DNA of 64,000 nt from Enterobacter pseudoroggenkampii (GCF_026420145.1 NZ_JAPMLV010000001.1:558001-622000); one strand, 5' to 3'. Numbered from the stretch's first letter, positions 45,792-58,769 are shown. Program-made: numbers and translations. The notes: generated by a model not told the origin, from the sequence alone.

Positions 45792-47717
45792 ATGAAGAAA
45801 TTTCCCTGGGCGTGCGTGGCGCTGACCGCATTGTCGTTATATTCAAGTTCGCTGCTTGCAGCCAACTTTAGCGCGAGCTTTAAAAATACCGATATCCGCG
45901 AGTTTATCGATACGGTAGGCCGCAATCTGAATAAAACCATACTCGTCGATCCGTCCGTGCAGGGCTCGGTGTCGGTGCGAACCTACAACGTGCTGACGGA
46001 AGATGAGTATTACCAGTTCTTCCTGAGCGTGCTGGATTTGTACGGCCTGTCGGTGATCCCGATGGACAACGGCATGATTAAAGTAGTGCGTTCCAGCGTG
46101 GCCCGTACCGCCGGCGCGCCGCTGGCAGACAGCAAAAACCCGGGTAAAGGTGATGAGATCATCACCCGCGTCGTGCGCATGGAAAATGTGCCGGTACGTG
46201 AACTTGCCCCGCTGCTGCGCCAGCTCAACGATGCCACCGGCATCGGCAACGTGGTGCACTTTGAACCGTCCAACGTGCTGCTGTTGACCGGTAAAGCCTC
46301 GGTGGTGAACCGCCTGGTGGATCTGGTTCAGCGCGTGGACAAAGACGGGATTCAGCGCCGCGAGATCGTGCCGCTGCGCTTTGCCTCCGCCAAAGAGCTC
46401 TCCGACATGTTGAACAACCTCAACAATGAAGAGCAGAAAGGGCAGAACGCGCCGCAGCTGGCCACAAAAGTGGTGGCGGATGACGAAACCAACAGCCTGG
46501 TGATCAGCGGCTCGGAAGATGCGCGCATGCGTACCCGCTCTCTGATCCATCAGCTGGACCGCGAGCAGAACAACGAGGGGAATACCCGCGTCTTCTACCT
46601 CAAATATGCCAGCGCCACGAAGGTGGTGCCGGTTCTGACCGGGATAGGTGAACAGCTGAAGGACAAGGCCAGTACGCCGAAGGCGAAAACCGCCACCGCG
46701 TCCAGCGATCTGAACATTACCGCCGACGAGGCCACCAACTCGCTGGTGATCACCGCCCAGCCTAACGTGATGAACTCCCTTGAGAAGGTGATCGACAAGC
46801 TCGACATCCGTCGTCCACAGGTGCTGGTGGAAGCGATCATTGCTGAAGTGCAGGACGGTAACGGCCTGGATCTCGGCGTGCAGTGGACCAGCAAGCACGG
46901 CGGCGTGCAGTTCGGCTCCACCGGCCTGCCAATCAGCCAGATTAAAAACGGCACCATGAAGGGGGCGAGCTTCACCGGCCTTGCGACCGGCTTCTTTAAC
47001 GGCGATTTCGGGGCGCTGATGACCGCGCTCTCTACCGACGGCAAAAACGACATTCTCTCTACCCCAAGCCTGGTCACGCTGGATAACAAAGAGGCGTCGT
47101 TCAACGTCGGTCAGGACGTGCCGGTGCTTTCCGGCTCCCAGACCACCAGCGGCGACAACGTCTTTAACTCCGTTGAGCGCAAGACGGTCGGGACCAAGCT
47201 GAAAATTGTGCCGCAGATCAACGACGGCGACATGATCCACCTGAAGATTGAGCAGGAAGTCTCCAGCGTCGACAACAGCGCGACGGAAGATGCCAGCCTT
47301 GGCCCAACCTTCAACACCCGTACCATCAACAACGAAGTGATGGTGCACAGCGGGCAGACGGTGGTGCTCGGCGGCCTGATGGAGAACGTCACCAAACAGT
47401 CGGTCTCCAAAGTGCCGCTGCTGGGCGATATCCCGCTGGTCGGCCAGCTGTTCCGCTATACCTCGCAGGATACGTCGAAACGCAATCTGATGGTGTTTAT
47501 CCATACCACCGTGCTGCGCGACGACGACAACTACAGCGCGGCGTCGAAAGAGAAATATGACCAGATCCGCGCCCGCCAGCAGCAGCGCGTGGAAGAGAAA
47601 AAGCTCGGCATTATCGAACCAACGGATAACGCGGTACTGCCCGCGTTTCCCGTCGACGCCAGCGCCGCGCCGGTAAAAACCAGCGCCAGCACACCGCGCA
47701 ATCCGTTTAAACACTAA
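45792..47717 (+). CDS. gspD: Type II secretion secretin GspD
   Basis: This is the outer-membrane secretin (641 aa). It has a signal peptide (core LTALSLYSSSLLAA), the N0 domain with ANFSASFKNTDIREFI, three N-domain repeats, and the secretin domain ending in VPLLGDIPLVGQLFRY. A C-terminal tail of about 60 residues would normally contact the pilotin GspS, but no gspS gene is in the cluster. Translation begins at ATG 45792. Confidence 0.96.
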   Translation: MKKFPWACVALTALSLYSSSLLAANFSASFKNTDIREFIDTVGRNLNKTILVDPSVQGSVSVRTYNVLTEDEYYQFFLSVLDLYGLSVIPMDNGMIKVVRSSVARTAGAPLADSKNPGKGDEIITRVVRMENVPVRELAPLLRQLNDATGIGNVVHFEPSNVLLLTGKASVVNRLVDLVQRVDKDGIQRREIVPLRFASAKELSDMLNNLNNEEQKGQNAPQLATKVVADDETNSLVISGSEDARMRTRSLIHQLDREQNNEGNTRVFYLKYASATKVVPVLTGIGEQLKDKASTPKAKTATASSDLNITADEATNSLVITAQPNVMNSLEKVIDKLDIRRPQVLVEAIIAEVQDGNGLDLGVQWTSKHGGVQFGSTGLPISQIKNGTMKGASFTGLATGFFNGDFGALMTALSTDGKNDILSTPSLVTLDNKEASFNVGQDVPVLSGSQTTSGDNVFNSVERKTVGTKLKIVPQINDGDMIHLKIEQEVSSVDNSATEDASLGPTFNTRTINNEVMVHSGQTVVLGGLMENVTKQSVSKVPLLGDIPLVGQLFRYTSQDTSKRNLMVFIHTTVLRDDDNYSAASKEKYDQIRARQQQRVEEKKLGIIEPTDNAVLPAFPVDASAAPVKTSASTPRNPFKH

Positions 47718-47732
47718 GGCGGCGAGGGCACC

Positions 47733-49211
47733 GTGGACGAACTGACTAAAACCCTGTGTAGCAGCAGCTACGCAAAAGATAACGGCGTTCTGTTTTACAA
47801 CAACGACGTCTATATCCGTGATAACACCCCGGCGTTAGCACTGCTGGAAGTGCGCCGGGTGCTGGGACGCGCGTTCGTCCCGGTGACCCTGACATCTGAA
47901 GCCTTTGACGAGCTGCTGGCCAAGATTTGGCAGCAGAGCAGCGGCGTTTCGCAGCAGCTGGTGGATGATATGGACGCGGATATCGACCTGATGGCGTTAA
48001 CCGAGGAGATCCCGGATAACGAAGACCTGCTTGATAACGACGAGAACTCGCCGGTGATCCGCCTGATCAACGCCATTCTCGGCGAGGCGGTGAAGGACGG
48101 CGCGTCGGATATTCATATCGAAACCTTCGAGCGCACGCTGAGTATTCGCTTCCGCGTTGACGGCGTGCTGCGCCCGGTGCTGCAACCGGCGCGCAAGCTG
48201 GCACCGCTGCTGGTGTCGCGCATCAAGGTCATGTCGAAACTGGACATCGCCGAGAAGCGCCTGCCGCAGGATGGCCGTATCTCTCTGCGCATCGGCCGCA
48301 AGGCCATCGACGTGCGCGTCTCGACCATTCCGTCCCAGTACGGCGAGCGCGTGGTCATGCGCCTGCTCGATAAAAGCAACCTGAAGCCCGACATCAACAA
48401 GCTGGGCCTGATTGATGAAGAGCTGGAGAAGTTAAAAGGGCTGATTGACCGCCCGCACGGCATTATCCTGGTCACCGGGCCGACAGGTTCCGGTAAAAGT
48501 ACCACCCTGTACGCCATTCTCTCGGCGCTGAACGGCCATGAGCGCAACATCCTGACCGTTGAAGACCCGATTGAATACGAGCTGGAAGGGGTGGGGCAGA
48601 CGCAGGTTAACCCGCGCGTGGACATGACCTTTGCCCGCGGGCTGCGCGCCATTCTGCGTCAGGACCCGGACGTGGTGATGATCGGGGAAATTCGCGACGG
48701 CGAAACCGCGCAAATTGCGGTACAGGCCTCGCTTACCGGTCACCTGGTCATGTCTACGCTGCACACCAACAGCGCCGCCGGGGCGATTACCCGCCTGCGG
48801 GATATGGGGCTGGAGTCGTTTTTAATCGGTTCATCGTTGCTCGGTGTCATTGCCCAGCGTCTGGTGCGTCGGCTGTGTACGCACTGCCGCACCACCAGTC
48901 CGCTGGACGCCAATGAAAAAGCGCTATTCAGCTTTATGGAGACGCCGCCGAAAGCGATTTACCGCGCGGTGGGGTGTGAACACTGCCGCCAGAGCGGCTA
49001 TCAGGGCCGTGCCGGTATTCATGAATTTCTGGTGGTGGACAGCACCATGCGCCGCGCCATCCATGAAGATAAGGACGAAATGTCCATCGAAACGCAGCTC
49101 TTTAAGCAGGCCTACAGCCTGCGCGAAAACGGGCTGCTGAAGGTGATTAGCGGCATCACCTCTCTGGAAGAGGTGATGCGCGTCACCGCCGAGCGTGGAG
49201 GGGATGAGTAA
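47733..49211 (+). CDS. gspE: Type II secretion ATPase GspE
   Basis: This is the cytoplasmic assembly ATPase (492 aa). Visible elements are Walker A GPTGSGKS at 249-256, the Asp box [17 protein letters not shown], Walker [13 protein letters not shown], the His box LMSTLHTN region ([16 protein letters not shown]) and the zinc-binding tetra-cysteine motif (Cys382, 385, 415, 418). The start is GTG at 47733, after AAGGCGGCGAGGG. The stop overlaps the gspF start. Confidence 0.96.
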   Translation: MDELTKTLCSSSYAKDNGVLFYNNDVYIRDNTPALALLEVRRVLGRAFVPVTLTSEAFDELLAKIWQQSSGVSQQLVDDMDADIDLMALTEEIPDNEDLLDNDENSPVIRLINAILGEAVKDGASDIHIETFERTLSIRFRVDGVLRPVLQPARKLAPLLVSRIKVMSKLDIAEKRLPQDGRISLRIGRKAIDVRVSTIPSQYGERVVMRLLDKSNLKPDINKLGLIDEELEKLKGLIDRPHGIILVTGPTGSGKSTTLYAILSALNGHERNILTVEDPIEYELEGVGQTQVNPRVDMTFARGLRAILRQDPDVVMIGEIRDGETAQIAVQASLTGHLVMSTLHTNSAAGAITRLRDMGLESFLIGSSLLGVIAQRLVRRLCTHCRTTSPLDANEKALFSFMETPPKAIYRAVGCEHCRQSGYQGRAGIHEFLVVDSTMRRAIHEDKDEMSIETQLFKQAYSLRENGLLKVISGITSLEEVMRVTAERGGDE

Positions 49212-50419
49212 TGGCCTTCTACGCCTGGACGGCAACGGATGCGGCGGGCAAAACCCGGCGCGGCACGCTGCAGGTCGAGGGGCAAAAACAGGTTCGCCAG
49301 TGGCTTCGCGAACAAAAGCTAATGCCTGTCAGCATCACCGAAACCCGCGAAGCGGCGGTGTCCGGGAAAGCAAAGACCGGGGCTAAGCTCTCCACGCCGG
49401 TGCTGTCGATGTTTACCCGCCAGCTTTCCACGCTGGTCAACGCCGCGCTGCCGCTGGAAAGCGCGCTGAAGGCCATCTCGAAGCAGACGGAAGACAAAAA
49501 GCTGGCGGCGATGGTGGTGGAGATCCGTGAAAAGGTGGTGGAAGGGCACACGCTGTTTGACGCCTTCAGCCAGTTCCCGCGCACCTTCGACAAGCTCTAC
49601 TGCACCCTGGTGATGGCCGGTGAAAAGACCGGTCACCTGGGCGACGTGCTGGAGAAGCTGGCGGAGTACAACGAGCAGCGTCAGAAGATGAAAAGCAAGC
49701 TGACGCAGGCGATGGTCTACCCGATTACCCTGACGGTGGTGGCCATCGCGGTGATCGGCATTCTGCTGGTGGCGGTGGTCCCGCAGGTGATCGAGCAGTT
49801 CACCCACATGAAGCAGCAGCTGCCGATCACCACCCGCACGCTGATCGCAGTGAGCGATTTCCTGCAGGCGTACGGCATCTATATTGTCGGGATCCTGGCC
49901 GGTGGGTTTATCGGCTTTAAGACCTGGCTCAGAAATGCCAAAAACCGCTTTCGCTGGCACAGCTGGCTGGTGAACGGCTCGCCGATTAAAAAGCTGATGT
50001 GCGCCATCAACAGCGCCCGCTATATCCGAACCCTGAGCATTCTGCAGGCCAGCAGCGTGCCGCTGCTCGAAGGGATGTATATCGCGATGGACGGTATCGA
50101 AAACCTCTACGCCCGGCAGGTGCTGGAGCAGGCCGCCGATACCGTGCGCCAGGGGGCATCTTTATATGCCGCGCTTGAACAGGCGAAATTATTCCCGCCG
50201 ACCATGCTGTACATGATTGCTTCCGGCGAAGAGAGCGGGGAGCTCGGCAATTTAATGGACCGCGCGGCGGAAAACCAGGAGTCGGCATTACAGCATCGAA
50301 TTACGTTAACGCTGTCGGTATTTGAACCGGCGCTGGTGGTCTCTATGGCGACGATTGTTTTATTTATCGTGCTGTCAATATTACAGCCGCTTCTGCAACT
50401 TAATAATATGGTAGGTTAA
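49211..50419 (+). CDS. gspF: Type II secretion inner-membrane protein GspF
   Basis: This is the 402-aa polytopic platform protein with two repeated GspF domains (about 65-190 and 270-390) and three membrane helices. It starts [18 protein letters not shown] as in the family. It overlaps the gspE stop by one base, so the two are coupled. Confidence 0.96.
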   Translation: MAFYAWTATDAAGKTRRGTLQVEGQKQVRQWLREQKLMPVSITETREAAVSGKAKTGAKLSTPVLSMFTRQLSTLVNAALPLESALKAISKQTEDKKLAAMVVEIREKVVEGHTLFDAFSQFPRTFDKLYCTLVMAGEKTGHLGDVLEKLAEYNEQRQKMKSKLTQAMVYPITLTVVAIAVIGILLVAVVPQVIEQFTHMKQQLPITTRTLIAVSDFLQAYGIYIVGILAGGFIGFKTWLRNAKNRFRWHSWLVNGSPIKKLMCAINSARYIRTLSILQASSVPLLEGMYIAMDGIENLYARQVLEQAADTVRQGASLYAALEQAKLFPPTMLYMIASGEESGELGNLMDRAAENQESALQHRITLTLSVFEPALVVSMATIVLFIVLSILQPLLQLNNMVG

Positions 50420-50422
50420 ATC

Positions 50423-50872
50423 ATGGCTATAAAACGTAAAAACCTGGCTCGCCAGGCGGGCTTCACCTTGCTCGAATTAATGGTGGTGATCGTTATTCTC
50501 GGCGTTTTAGCGAGTATGGTGGTACCAAACTTAATGGGTAATAAAGAAAAAGCGGATACGCAAAAAGCGACCAGCGATATTGTCGCGCTCGAAGGCTCGC
50601 TGGATATGTATAAGCTCGATAACCACCGCTACCCGACAACAGAGCAGGGCCTGCAGGCGCTGGTGACCAAGCCTGAAATCGCACCCATCCCGAACGGCTA
50701 CCGCGCTGACGGCTATATTCGCCGCCTGCCGCAGGACCCGTGGGGAAACGATTATCTGCTCGTCAGCCCGGGCGAACACGGCGCCGTAGACGTCTTTTCT
50801 GCCGGTCCAGACGGCGAAGCCAATACCGCCGATGATATTACGAACTGGTCTCTGGATAAGAAAGAGAAATAA
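50423..50872 (+). CDS. gspG: Major pseudopilin GspG
   Basis: This is the major pseudopilin (149 aa). The prepilin cleavage site is RQAG|FTLLELMVVIVILGV with the key Glu5. The C-terminal calcium-binding loop region (DPWGNDYLLVSPGEHGAVDV, then SAGPDGEANTADDI) is intact. It lies three bases after gspF, and its last base is the first base of the gspH start codon. Confidence 0.96.
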   Translation: MAIKRKNLARQAGFTLLELMVVIVILGVLASMVVPNLMGNKEKADTQKATSDIVALEGSLDMYKLDNHRYPTTEQGLQALVTKPEIAPIPNGYRADGYIRRLPQDPWGNDYLLVSPGEHGAVDVFSAGPDGEANTADDITNWSLDKKEK

Positions 50873-51357
50873 TGAAAAATCAACGCGGCTTTACGTTGCT
50901 GGAAATTATTCTGGCGCTGGTGATATTTGCCAACTGCGCCATGATGGTGGTGTCAACAATACCCTCACGCAGCGGTGCGGATATATTTGGCCAGCAATTA
51001 AAAGCCCTCGTTGATTATGGTTCAGACCGTGCGGTAATGGACGGAAATATCGTTGGGCTGGTAATCACCACCGATAAATATCAGCTGGTCACGCTAGACG
51101 ATAAAAATGGCGTGCGTCACTGGGTGCCTTTATCTGCCGGACGAATTACCACCAAAGGCGATTTTCCGCAGGAGATGCATGTATCGCTGTCGCCCCAGCG
51201 TCTGGCGGCCACCGTCGAGGCTGATCCGCAGATCCTCTTTCTGCCGGACGGCGAGATTGGCCGCTTTACGCTTACGCTGCAACGCTACGACAAACAGCAC
51301 CATTTCCGCGTGGTGTCGCAGGGCGCGGCCCCGGTATCGGTAGAGAACGATGACTAA
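50872..51357 (+). CDS. gspH: Minor pseudopilin GspH
   Basis: This is a minor pseudopilin (161 aa) with prepilin site NQRG|FTLLEIILALVIFANC and a GspH-type globular domain. It overlaps gspI by eight bases. The helix is less hydrophobic at its C-terminal end than in GspG. Confidence 0.93.
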   Translation: MKNQRGFTLLEIILALVIFANCAMMVVSTIPSRSGADIFGQQLKALVDYGSDRAVMDGNIVGLVITTDKYQLVTLDDKNGVRHWVPLSAGRITTKGDFPQEMHVSLSPQRLAATVEADPQILFLPDGEIGRFTLTLQRYDKQHHFRVVSQGAAPVSVENDD

Positions 51358-51730
51358 AGGCAAGGTTAAGCAGAACGGGATGACGCTGTTGGAGGTGATG
51401 GTCGCGCTGGTCATCTTCTCCACCGCCGCGCTGGCGCTGATGAACTCGGTCTCCCTGAACGTGCGTTTTACCCACGGGCTGGCCGACACGCTGCAGGCCA
51501 GTTGGGTGGCCGAGAACCAGCTGGCGGAAGCGCAGCTCGCGAAAACCGACTTCCCGGATGCTGAGGAGCAGGGAACGGAAATCATGGGCGGGCGCGGCTG
51601 GAACTGGCGCAAGCAGCGGGTCAAAACCTCCGACAACGGCTGGGCTAACGCGATTCGCGTGTATGCCGAAGGTGACGACAGCCAGCCGGTTATTTCGCTG
51701 CAGATCGTTGGGCCAGGAGAGAGCCAGTGA
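51350..51730 (+). CDS. gspI: Minor pseudopilin GspI
   Basis: This is a minor pseudopilin (126 aa) with prepilin site QNG|MTLLEVMVALVIFSTAAL and Glu5. The segment LADTLQASWVAENQLAEAQL is typical of GspI. With J and K it forms the pseudopilus tip in characterised systems. It overlaps gspH and gspJ. Confidence 0.94.
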   Translation: MTKGKVKQNGMTLLEVMVALVIFSTAALALMNSVSLNVRFTHGLADTLQASWVAENQLAEAQLAKTDFPDAEEQGTEIMGGRGWNWRKQRVKTSDNGWANAIRVYAEGDDSQPVISLQIVGPGESQ

Positions 51731-52338
51731 AGAGAACCCGACGCCAGCGCGGTTTTACCCTGCTGGAGATCATGATTGCCCTGACCATCTTTGCGGTGAT
51801 CGGCACGCTGGCCTGGCAAATTCTGGACGGGGCGATGCGCACCAGTTCGGCCACCGATGCCAGCGCGGCGAAGCTCAATCAGCTGCAGCGCGCATGGAAC
51901 CTGATGGAGCGTGATTTCTACCAGCTGCAGGCGCGCGCGCCGCGCAACGAGCCGGATCTGTTCCGTCAGGCGGACGATGCGCTTGAGCTGACCACGCTGA
52001 ACGGCGTGAGCGGCACGGTCCAGCTGGAGCGCGTGCGCTGGCGGCTGGAACAAGGGCGTCTGTATCGCGACGTCTGGCCGGTGATTGACGGCCCGGCGGA
52101 CGCGAAACCCGACGAGGTGCCGATTGTCAGCGAAGTGAAATCCCTGCAGTGGCGCTTTTACCGTCAGGGCTGGCTGAAAAGCTGGAGCGACCCGGCGCAT
52201 CTGCCGGACGGCGTGGAGCTGACGTTGACCATGGAAAACGGTGATACCTGGCGCTGGGTCTTTACGACGCCGGGCGATCTGCCTGAAGCGGCTGCACCTG
52301 AAAACGCACCCGTACCGCCACCGGAAGCAAAATCATGA
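51727..52338 (+). CDS. gspJ: Minor pseudopilin GspJ
   Basis: This is a minor pseudopilin (203 aa), prepilin site RRQRG|FTLLEIMIALTIF, with the GspJ signature LNQLQRAWNLMERDFYQL. A proline-rich C-terminal tail (APVPPPEAKS) follows. It starts within the gspI stop (GTGA) using GTG and overlaps gspK by four bases. Confidence 0.94.
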   Translation: MKRTRRQRGFTLLEIMIALTIFAVIGTLAWQILDGAMRTSSATDASAAKLNQLQRAWNLMERDFYQLQARAPRNEPDLFRQADDALELTTLNGVSGTVQLERVRWRLEQGRLYRDVWPVIDGPADAKPDEVPIVSEVKSLQWRFYRQGWLKSWSDPAHLPDGVELTLTMENGDTWRWVFTTPGDLPEAAAPENAPVPPPEAKS

Positions 52339-53345
52339 GTGCATTGCGCAAACAGAAAGGCGTAGCCCTGCTGGTGGTGCTGATCCTGCTGGTGATGATG
52401 TCGGCGCTGGCTGCCAAAATCAGCCAGCAGTTCTGCCGCAACCTGCAAAAAACGCATTACCAGGTAAGCCAGCAGCAGCTGCGCTGGGCGATGCAGGCCC
52501 AGGAAAAGGTGGCGAAGGACCGGCTGCAGGCCGACGCCAGCGGGGAAAGCAAAGCGCTCTCCCCCGACGGCGACTGGCATCAGCCGCTGGAAACCCGGGG
52601 CGAAGACTACACGGTGGTCGGCCAGGTGGAAGACGCGCAGGACTGCTTTAACGTCAACAACCTGCTGGCGGTCGAGAAAGTTGCCCAGGGGAAAAACCCC
52701 CCGGCGGTGCCGGAAAAGCCCCGCAGAGAGCAGATTGTTGAACAGCTTCTGACGCAGAGCGGCCTGAGCCAGACCAACGCGGAAGAGGTGTATCTGCAGC
52801 TGGTGGACTATCTCGATGGCGACACGACGACGGCCAAAGAGGGCGCAGAGACCGATGCCTGGGCTGGCGTGGTGCCCGCTCGCCAACCGGCAAACCAGAT
52901 GATGCGAACCATTGCCGAGATCACGCTGCTGCCCGCATTTCCGGCTGCCGCTTACCCGAAGGTGAGCAAGCTGCTGTGCGCGCTGCCGGACGCCGCCAGC
53001 AAGGTGGATGTGAATACCCTGAAACCGGAGCAGGCCGCCTTGCTGGCCGCCCTGTTCCCGGGAAAACTCAATGAAGATGATGCCGTTCGCCTGATTGAAT
53101 CGCGTCCTGAAACCGGCTGGGAAAGTATGGAAACCTTCAGCAAAGCGCTGGAGCAGGCCTTCCCGCAGTTGAAAGACGACCTTCCGCAGGTGGCCGACTA
53201 TCTCTCCATTAACAGCCGGTATTTCCGCGTCAATTATACCGGCAATACCGATGAATTAACGCTTCGCGTGGTGAGCCAGCTTCAGGTCAATAACGAAGCC
53301 GGTGAGATCGTGACGTGGCAGCGCCGTTACCGAATGATTGAATAA
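52335..53345 (+). CDS. gspK: Minor pseudopilin GspK
   Basis: This is the large tip pseudopilin (336 aa). The N-terminus KQKG|VALLVVLILLVMMSAL lacks Glu5, as is usual for GspK. The insertion domain with the helix-hairpin-helix-like segment KVDVNTLKPEQAALLAALFPG is present. It overlaps gspJ and is followed 15 bases later by gspL. Confidence 0.94.
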   Translation: MSALRKQKGVALLVVLILLVMMSALAAKISQQFCRNLQKTHYQVSQQQLRWAMQAQEKVAKDRLQADASGESKALSPDGDWHQPLETRGEDYTVVGQVEDAQDCFNVNNLLAVEKVAQGKNPPAVPEKPRREQIVEQLLTQSGLSQTNAEEVYLQLVDYLDGDTTTAKEGAETDAWAGVVPARQPANQMMRTIAEITLLPAFPAAAYPKVSKLLCALPDAASKVDVNTLKPEQAALLAALFPGKLNEDDAVRLIESRPETGWESMETFSKALEQAFPQLKDDLPQVADYLSINSRYFRVNYTGNTDELTLRVVSQLQVNNEAGEIVTWQRRYRMIE

Positions 53346-53360
53346 GAAAAGTAGAACGCT

Positions 53361-54494
53361 ATGAAACAGGTCCTTTTTGTGCGTCCCGACAGCCGCGAGG
53401 GCGGGAAAATAATGTGGTGTGAATCCGGTAGCCAGCAGGTTGAGACGCTGGATAGCCTGGATGCGCTGATAAACCATCCCCAGGCGGCACGCGTTTGCCT
53501 GCTGCTGCCTGCCAGCAACATGATCTTCCGCCACTTTACGCTGCCGAAGAAAGTTGCCTCTCAGGCGACGGCATTCTCGTGGATGGCGGAAGAGACGCTG
53601 ATTGGTGACGTGGATAATCTTCACTGGACGGTGCTCAACAAAAAGGGCGCCGAGGTCGATGCGGTGGCGATTGATGCCGACCTGCTGCGCGGATGGTTAA
53701 CCCGTTTTCAGGCCGCCGGAATGAAGGTGATCCAGGCGTTGCCGGATGCCTGGCTACTGCCGGTGGCAGAGGGAGGAAGCGCGCTGGTTAAGCAGGATGA
53801 AAGCTACTGGCTGCGTTTATCCCCCCACACCGCCGGGGAGATGGAGGCCAGCCTGCTGCCGCTGCTGATGCAAAAAGCGGGCGAGGGCGAGGTGTGCTGC
53901 TACGGCGCGCAGCCTGAAGGGGTTGACGTTGACCTCCTGCAGCCCTGGCAGCATCCGCTGGTACTGATCCAGCCGCAGTGGCAAACCTGCCGCGTGAATA
54001 TTATGCACGGTGAATTCAGCGCGAAAGCGGGCTCGGGTAAAGCCCCGAAAGGCATCAAAGCGGCAATGGCCGCAGCGGGTCTGCTGTCTCTCGGCCTGTT
54101 GCTCGGCCCGCGCGTCGCCATGGCCTGGATGCTGGTGCAGCAGGAGAATGCTAATCAGCAGGAGATTGCTCAGATTTTTCAGCACCATTTTCCGAGTATG
54201 CGCCAGAAGACCAACATCAAATACCACTTTGATCAAAACATGAAAAAGCAGACCAAAGGGGTATTTTTGCAGCTTGAAGCGCTGGAGAAGGCCAGGCAGG
54301 CCGTGCCGGCGATGGAAATCGATCTGCTGGAATACGACGCCCAACAGAACACGCTGACGCTGAGCGTCAGTGCGCAAAACCAAACCGCGTTGCAGACGTT
54401 TGTGGATCAGGCGGGGGAAAATTTTGATTTTACCCTGCAGCCTGTTTCCACCGCTGCACCTTATACCGCCATGATCGCAGGGAAATATAAATGA
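53361..54494 (+). CDS. gspL: Type II secretion protein GspL
   Basis: This is a bitopic inner-membrane protein (377 aa) that anchors GspE. A cytoplasmic actin-like domain (about 1-225) is followed by a membrane helix near 233-253 (MAAAGLLSLGLLLGPRVAMAWM) and a periplasmic ferredoxin-like domain. It overlaps gspM by four bases (ATGA). Confidence 0.94.
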   Translation: MKQVLFVRPDSREGGKIMWCESGSQQVETLDSLDALINHPQAARVCLLLPASNMIFRHFTLPKKVASQATAFSWMAEETLIGDVDNLHWTVLNKKGAEVDAVAIDADLLRGWLTRFQAAGMKVIQALPDAWLLPVAEGGSALVKQDESYWLRLSPHTAGEMEASLLPLLMQKAGEGEVCCYGAQPEGVDVDLLQPWQHPLVLIQPQWQTCRVNIMHGEFSAKAGSGKAPKGIKAAMAAAGLLSLGLLLGPRVAMAWMLVQQENANQQEIAQIFQHHFPSMRQKTNIKYHFDQNMKKQTKGVFLQLEALEKARQAVPAMEIDLLEYDAQQNTLTLSVSAQNQTALQTFVDQAGENFDFTLQPVSTAAPYTAMIAGKYK

Positions 54495-54976
54495 AAGAGC
54501 GAATCGCGCAGCTTAAGTCTCGTTATCAGAATTACAGCGCCAGGGAAAAAGTCATTATAAAAATATGTGCCGTTGCCCTGGCGGGGGCGGCCGTTTATTA
54601 CGCAGGCGTGATCCCGCTGGATAATATGATTCTGAACAGTAAAGCCACGCTGAGCAGACAAAAAGAGACGCTGAACTGGATGCGCAGTGAAATAGATAAA
54701 AACCATCTCCAGGTCCAGATTGTCAAAACGGACAATCCACGCACGGTGGTGGAGAGTAGCGCGCAGGAAATTAATCTTCCCCTGACGGATGTGCGTCAGG
54801 ATGGACAAACCTTATCGTTCGTCGTGAATCGCGTTAACGTCTACGAATTAAAGAACTGGCTGCGGGAAATTAACCAGACCTCCGGCGTCAGGCTGCAAAA
54901 AATGAACCTCACGCCGGTCGATCACCTCAGTGATGTAAAAGCGGAAGTCCAGCTTACCTGGAGCAAAGCCGCATGA
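54491..54976 (+). CDS. gspM: Type II secretion protein GspM
   Basis: This is a small bitopic protein (161 aa) that stabilises GspL. It has one N-terminal membrane helix (IICAVALAGAAVYYAGV region, about 25-42) and a periplasmic ferredoxin-like domain. The start and stop overlap gspL and gspO by four bases each. No gspN gene lies between M and O. Confidence 0.92.
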   Translation: MKERIAQLKSRYQNYSAREKVIIKICAVALAGAAVYYAGVIPLDNMILNSKATLSRQKETLNWMRSEIDKNHLQVQIVKTDNPRTVVESSAQEINLPLTDVRQDGQTLSFVVNRVNVYELKNWLREINQTSGVRLQKMNLTPVDHLSDVKAEVQLTWSKAA

Positions 54977-55770
54977 ACACCTTCGCGCTGATGCGGGAGG
55001 TTTACCCGGTGGGGTTCCCGGTGATGAGTGCAATTCTGGGCGGCATTGTGGGGAGCTTTCTGGGCGTCGTCGCCGAGCGCGTACCGGGCATGGTGATGGA
55101 CGAAGAGGGGGGCGGCAATTTGCTCTTTCCGGCGTCGCACTGCCCGGCCTGTCAGCACACCCTGGCCGTCTGGGAGAATATTCCGATCGTTAGCTGGCTT
55201 GTTTTACGCGGACGCTGCAGCCGCTGCGGCACCGCCATCCCGCTACGGATATTTTTAATCGAACTTTTTTCCGCGCTGTTTTTTGGCATCACCGCCTGGT
55301 GTATGCCGGACGTCCAGGCATTGTTCTCCCTGTGGCTGCTGGCGGCGTTTTTAATGCCCCTTACGCTGATCGACTGGCGGCAGCTGCTGCTGCCGGACTG
55401 CCTGACGCAGCCCCTGCTGTGGGCAGGATTATTGCTGCATGCCTTTGACCATACGCTGCCGCTACGCGATGCGCTGTTCGGCGCTGTGGCGGGCTATCTC
55501 TCGCTCTGGCTGCTGTACTGGGCGTTTCGCCTGACCTCCGGGCGGGAAGGGTTGGGGTATGGTGATTTTAAGCTGCTGGCGGCTTTAGGTGCCTGGTGCG
55601 GCTGGCAGGCGCTACCCACGCTGGAATTAATCGCCGCGCTGAGCGGTATTATCGGCTATTTCGCGTTAAATAATTTAAATAAAAATAACCTCACTATTTC
55701 TTTCGGTCCCTACCTCTCATTTGCTGGAATAGTGGTGTTTATTGGGCAGCAGTTTGCTTTCATATTTTAA
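54973..55770 (+). CDS. gspO: Prepilin leader peptidase/N-methyltransferase GspO
   Basis: This is the membrane aspartyl protease (265 aa) that cleaves and methylates the pseudopilins G to K. The N-terminal zinc-binding cysteines are CPAC (57, 60) and CSRC (82, 85). The catalytic aspartates lie in TLIDWRQLLLPD and in GYGDFKLL. Eight or so hydrophobic helices are present. It ends the gspC-O operon; 257 AT-rich bases follow before the chitinase. Confidence 0.95.
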   Translation: MNTFALMREVYPVGFPVMSAILGGIVGSFLGVVAERVPGMVMDEEGGGNLLFPASHCPACQHTLAVWENIPIVSWLVLRGRCSRCGTAIPLRIFLIELFSALFFGITAWCMPDVQALFSLWLLAAFLMPLTLIDWRQLLLPDCLTQPLLWAGLLLHAFDHTLPLRDALFGAVAGYLSLWLLYWAFRLTSGREGLGYGDFKLLAALGAWCGWQALPTLELIAALSGIIGYFALNNLNKNNLTISFGPYLSFAGIVVFIGQQFAFIF

Positions 55771-56009
55771 ATATTCAGGTCAATTTTTTTTTATAAGTTT
55801 TTTCGACGGTGTAAGAGCAGGACGTCTCTTTGCGCTCAGTGTATCGTAAGGGATATAAGCTATACGGAATTTTGGCTTGTATCTTTTTATGGAGGAATAC
55901 AACGCAGCAAAATATTTTCTTGTCACGGTTGTAAGGTCAGTTAAATACGCATTATGCAAATAGATTCCATGCTCTCAAGGAAGACATGGATTATTAACGT
56001 AACGAATAA

Positions 56010-58721
<2,712 letters not shown>

Positions 58722-58734
58722 TATAGCCCAGTAA

Positions 58735-58769
58735 TCACTCACCACCCTTTTGGGGTGGTGAGTGATTCA
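58735..58769 (+). terminator. Strong hairpin after the GH18 chitinase
   Basis: AATCACTCACCACCC and GGGTGGTGAGTGATT form a perfect 15-base-pair stem with a short T/G loop, 13 bases after the chitinase stop. No T tract follows, so it may protect the chitinase mRNA or act as a partial terminator before the lytic transglycosylase gene. Confidence 0.65.

Noticed and set aside
45843..47714. A 623-codon open frame on the minus strand opposite gspD
   Set aside because: It mirrors the secretin gene almost exactly and has the low-complexity composition of an antisense frame, with no recognisable motif.
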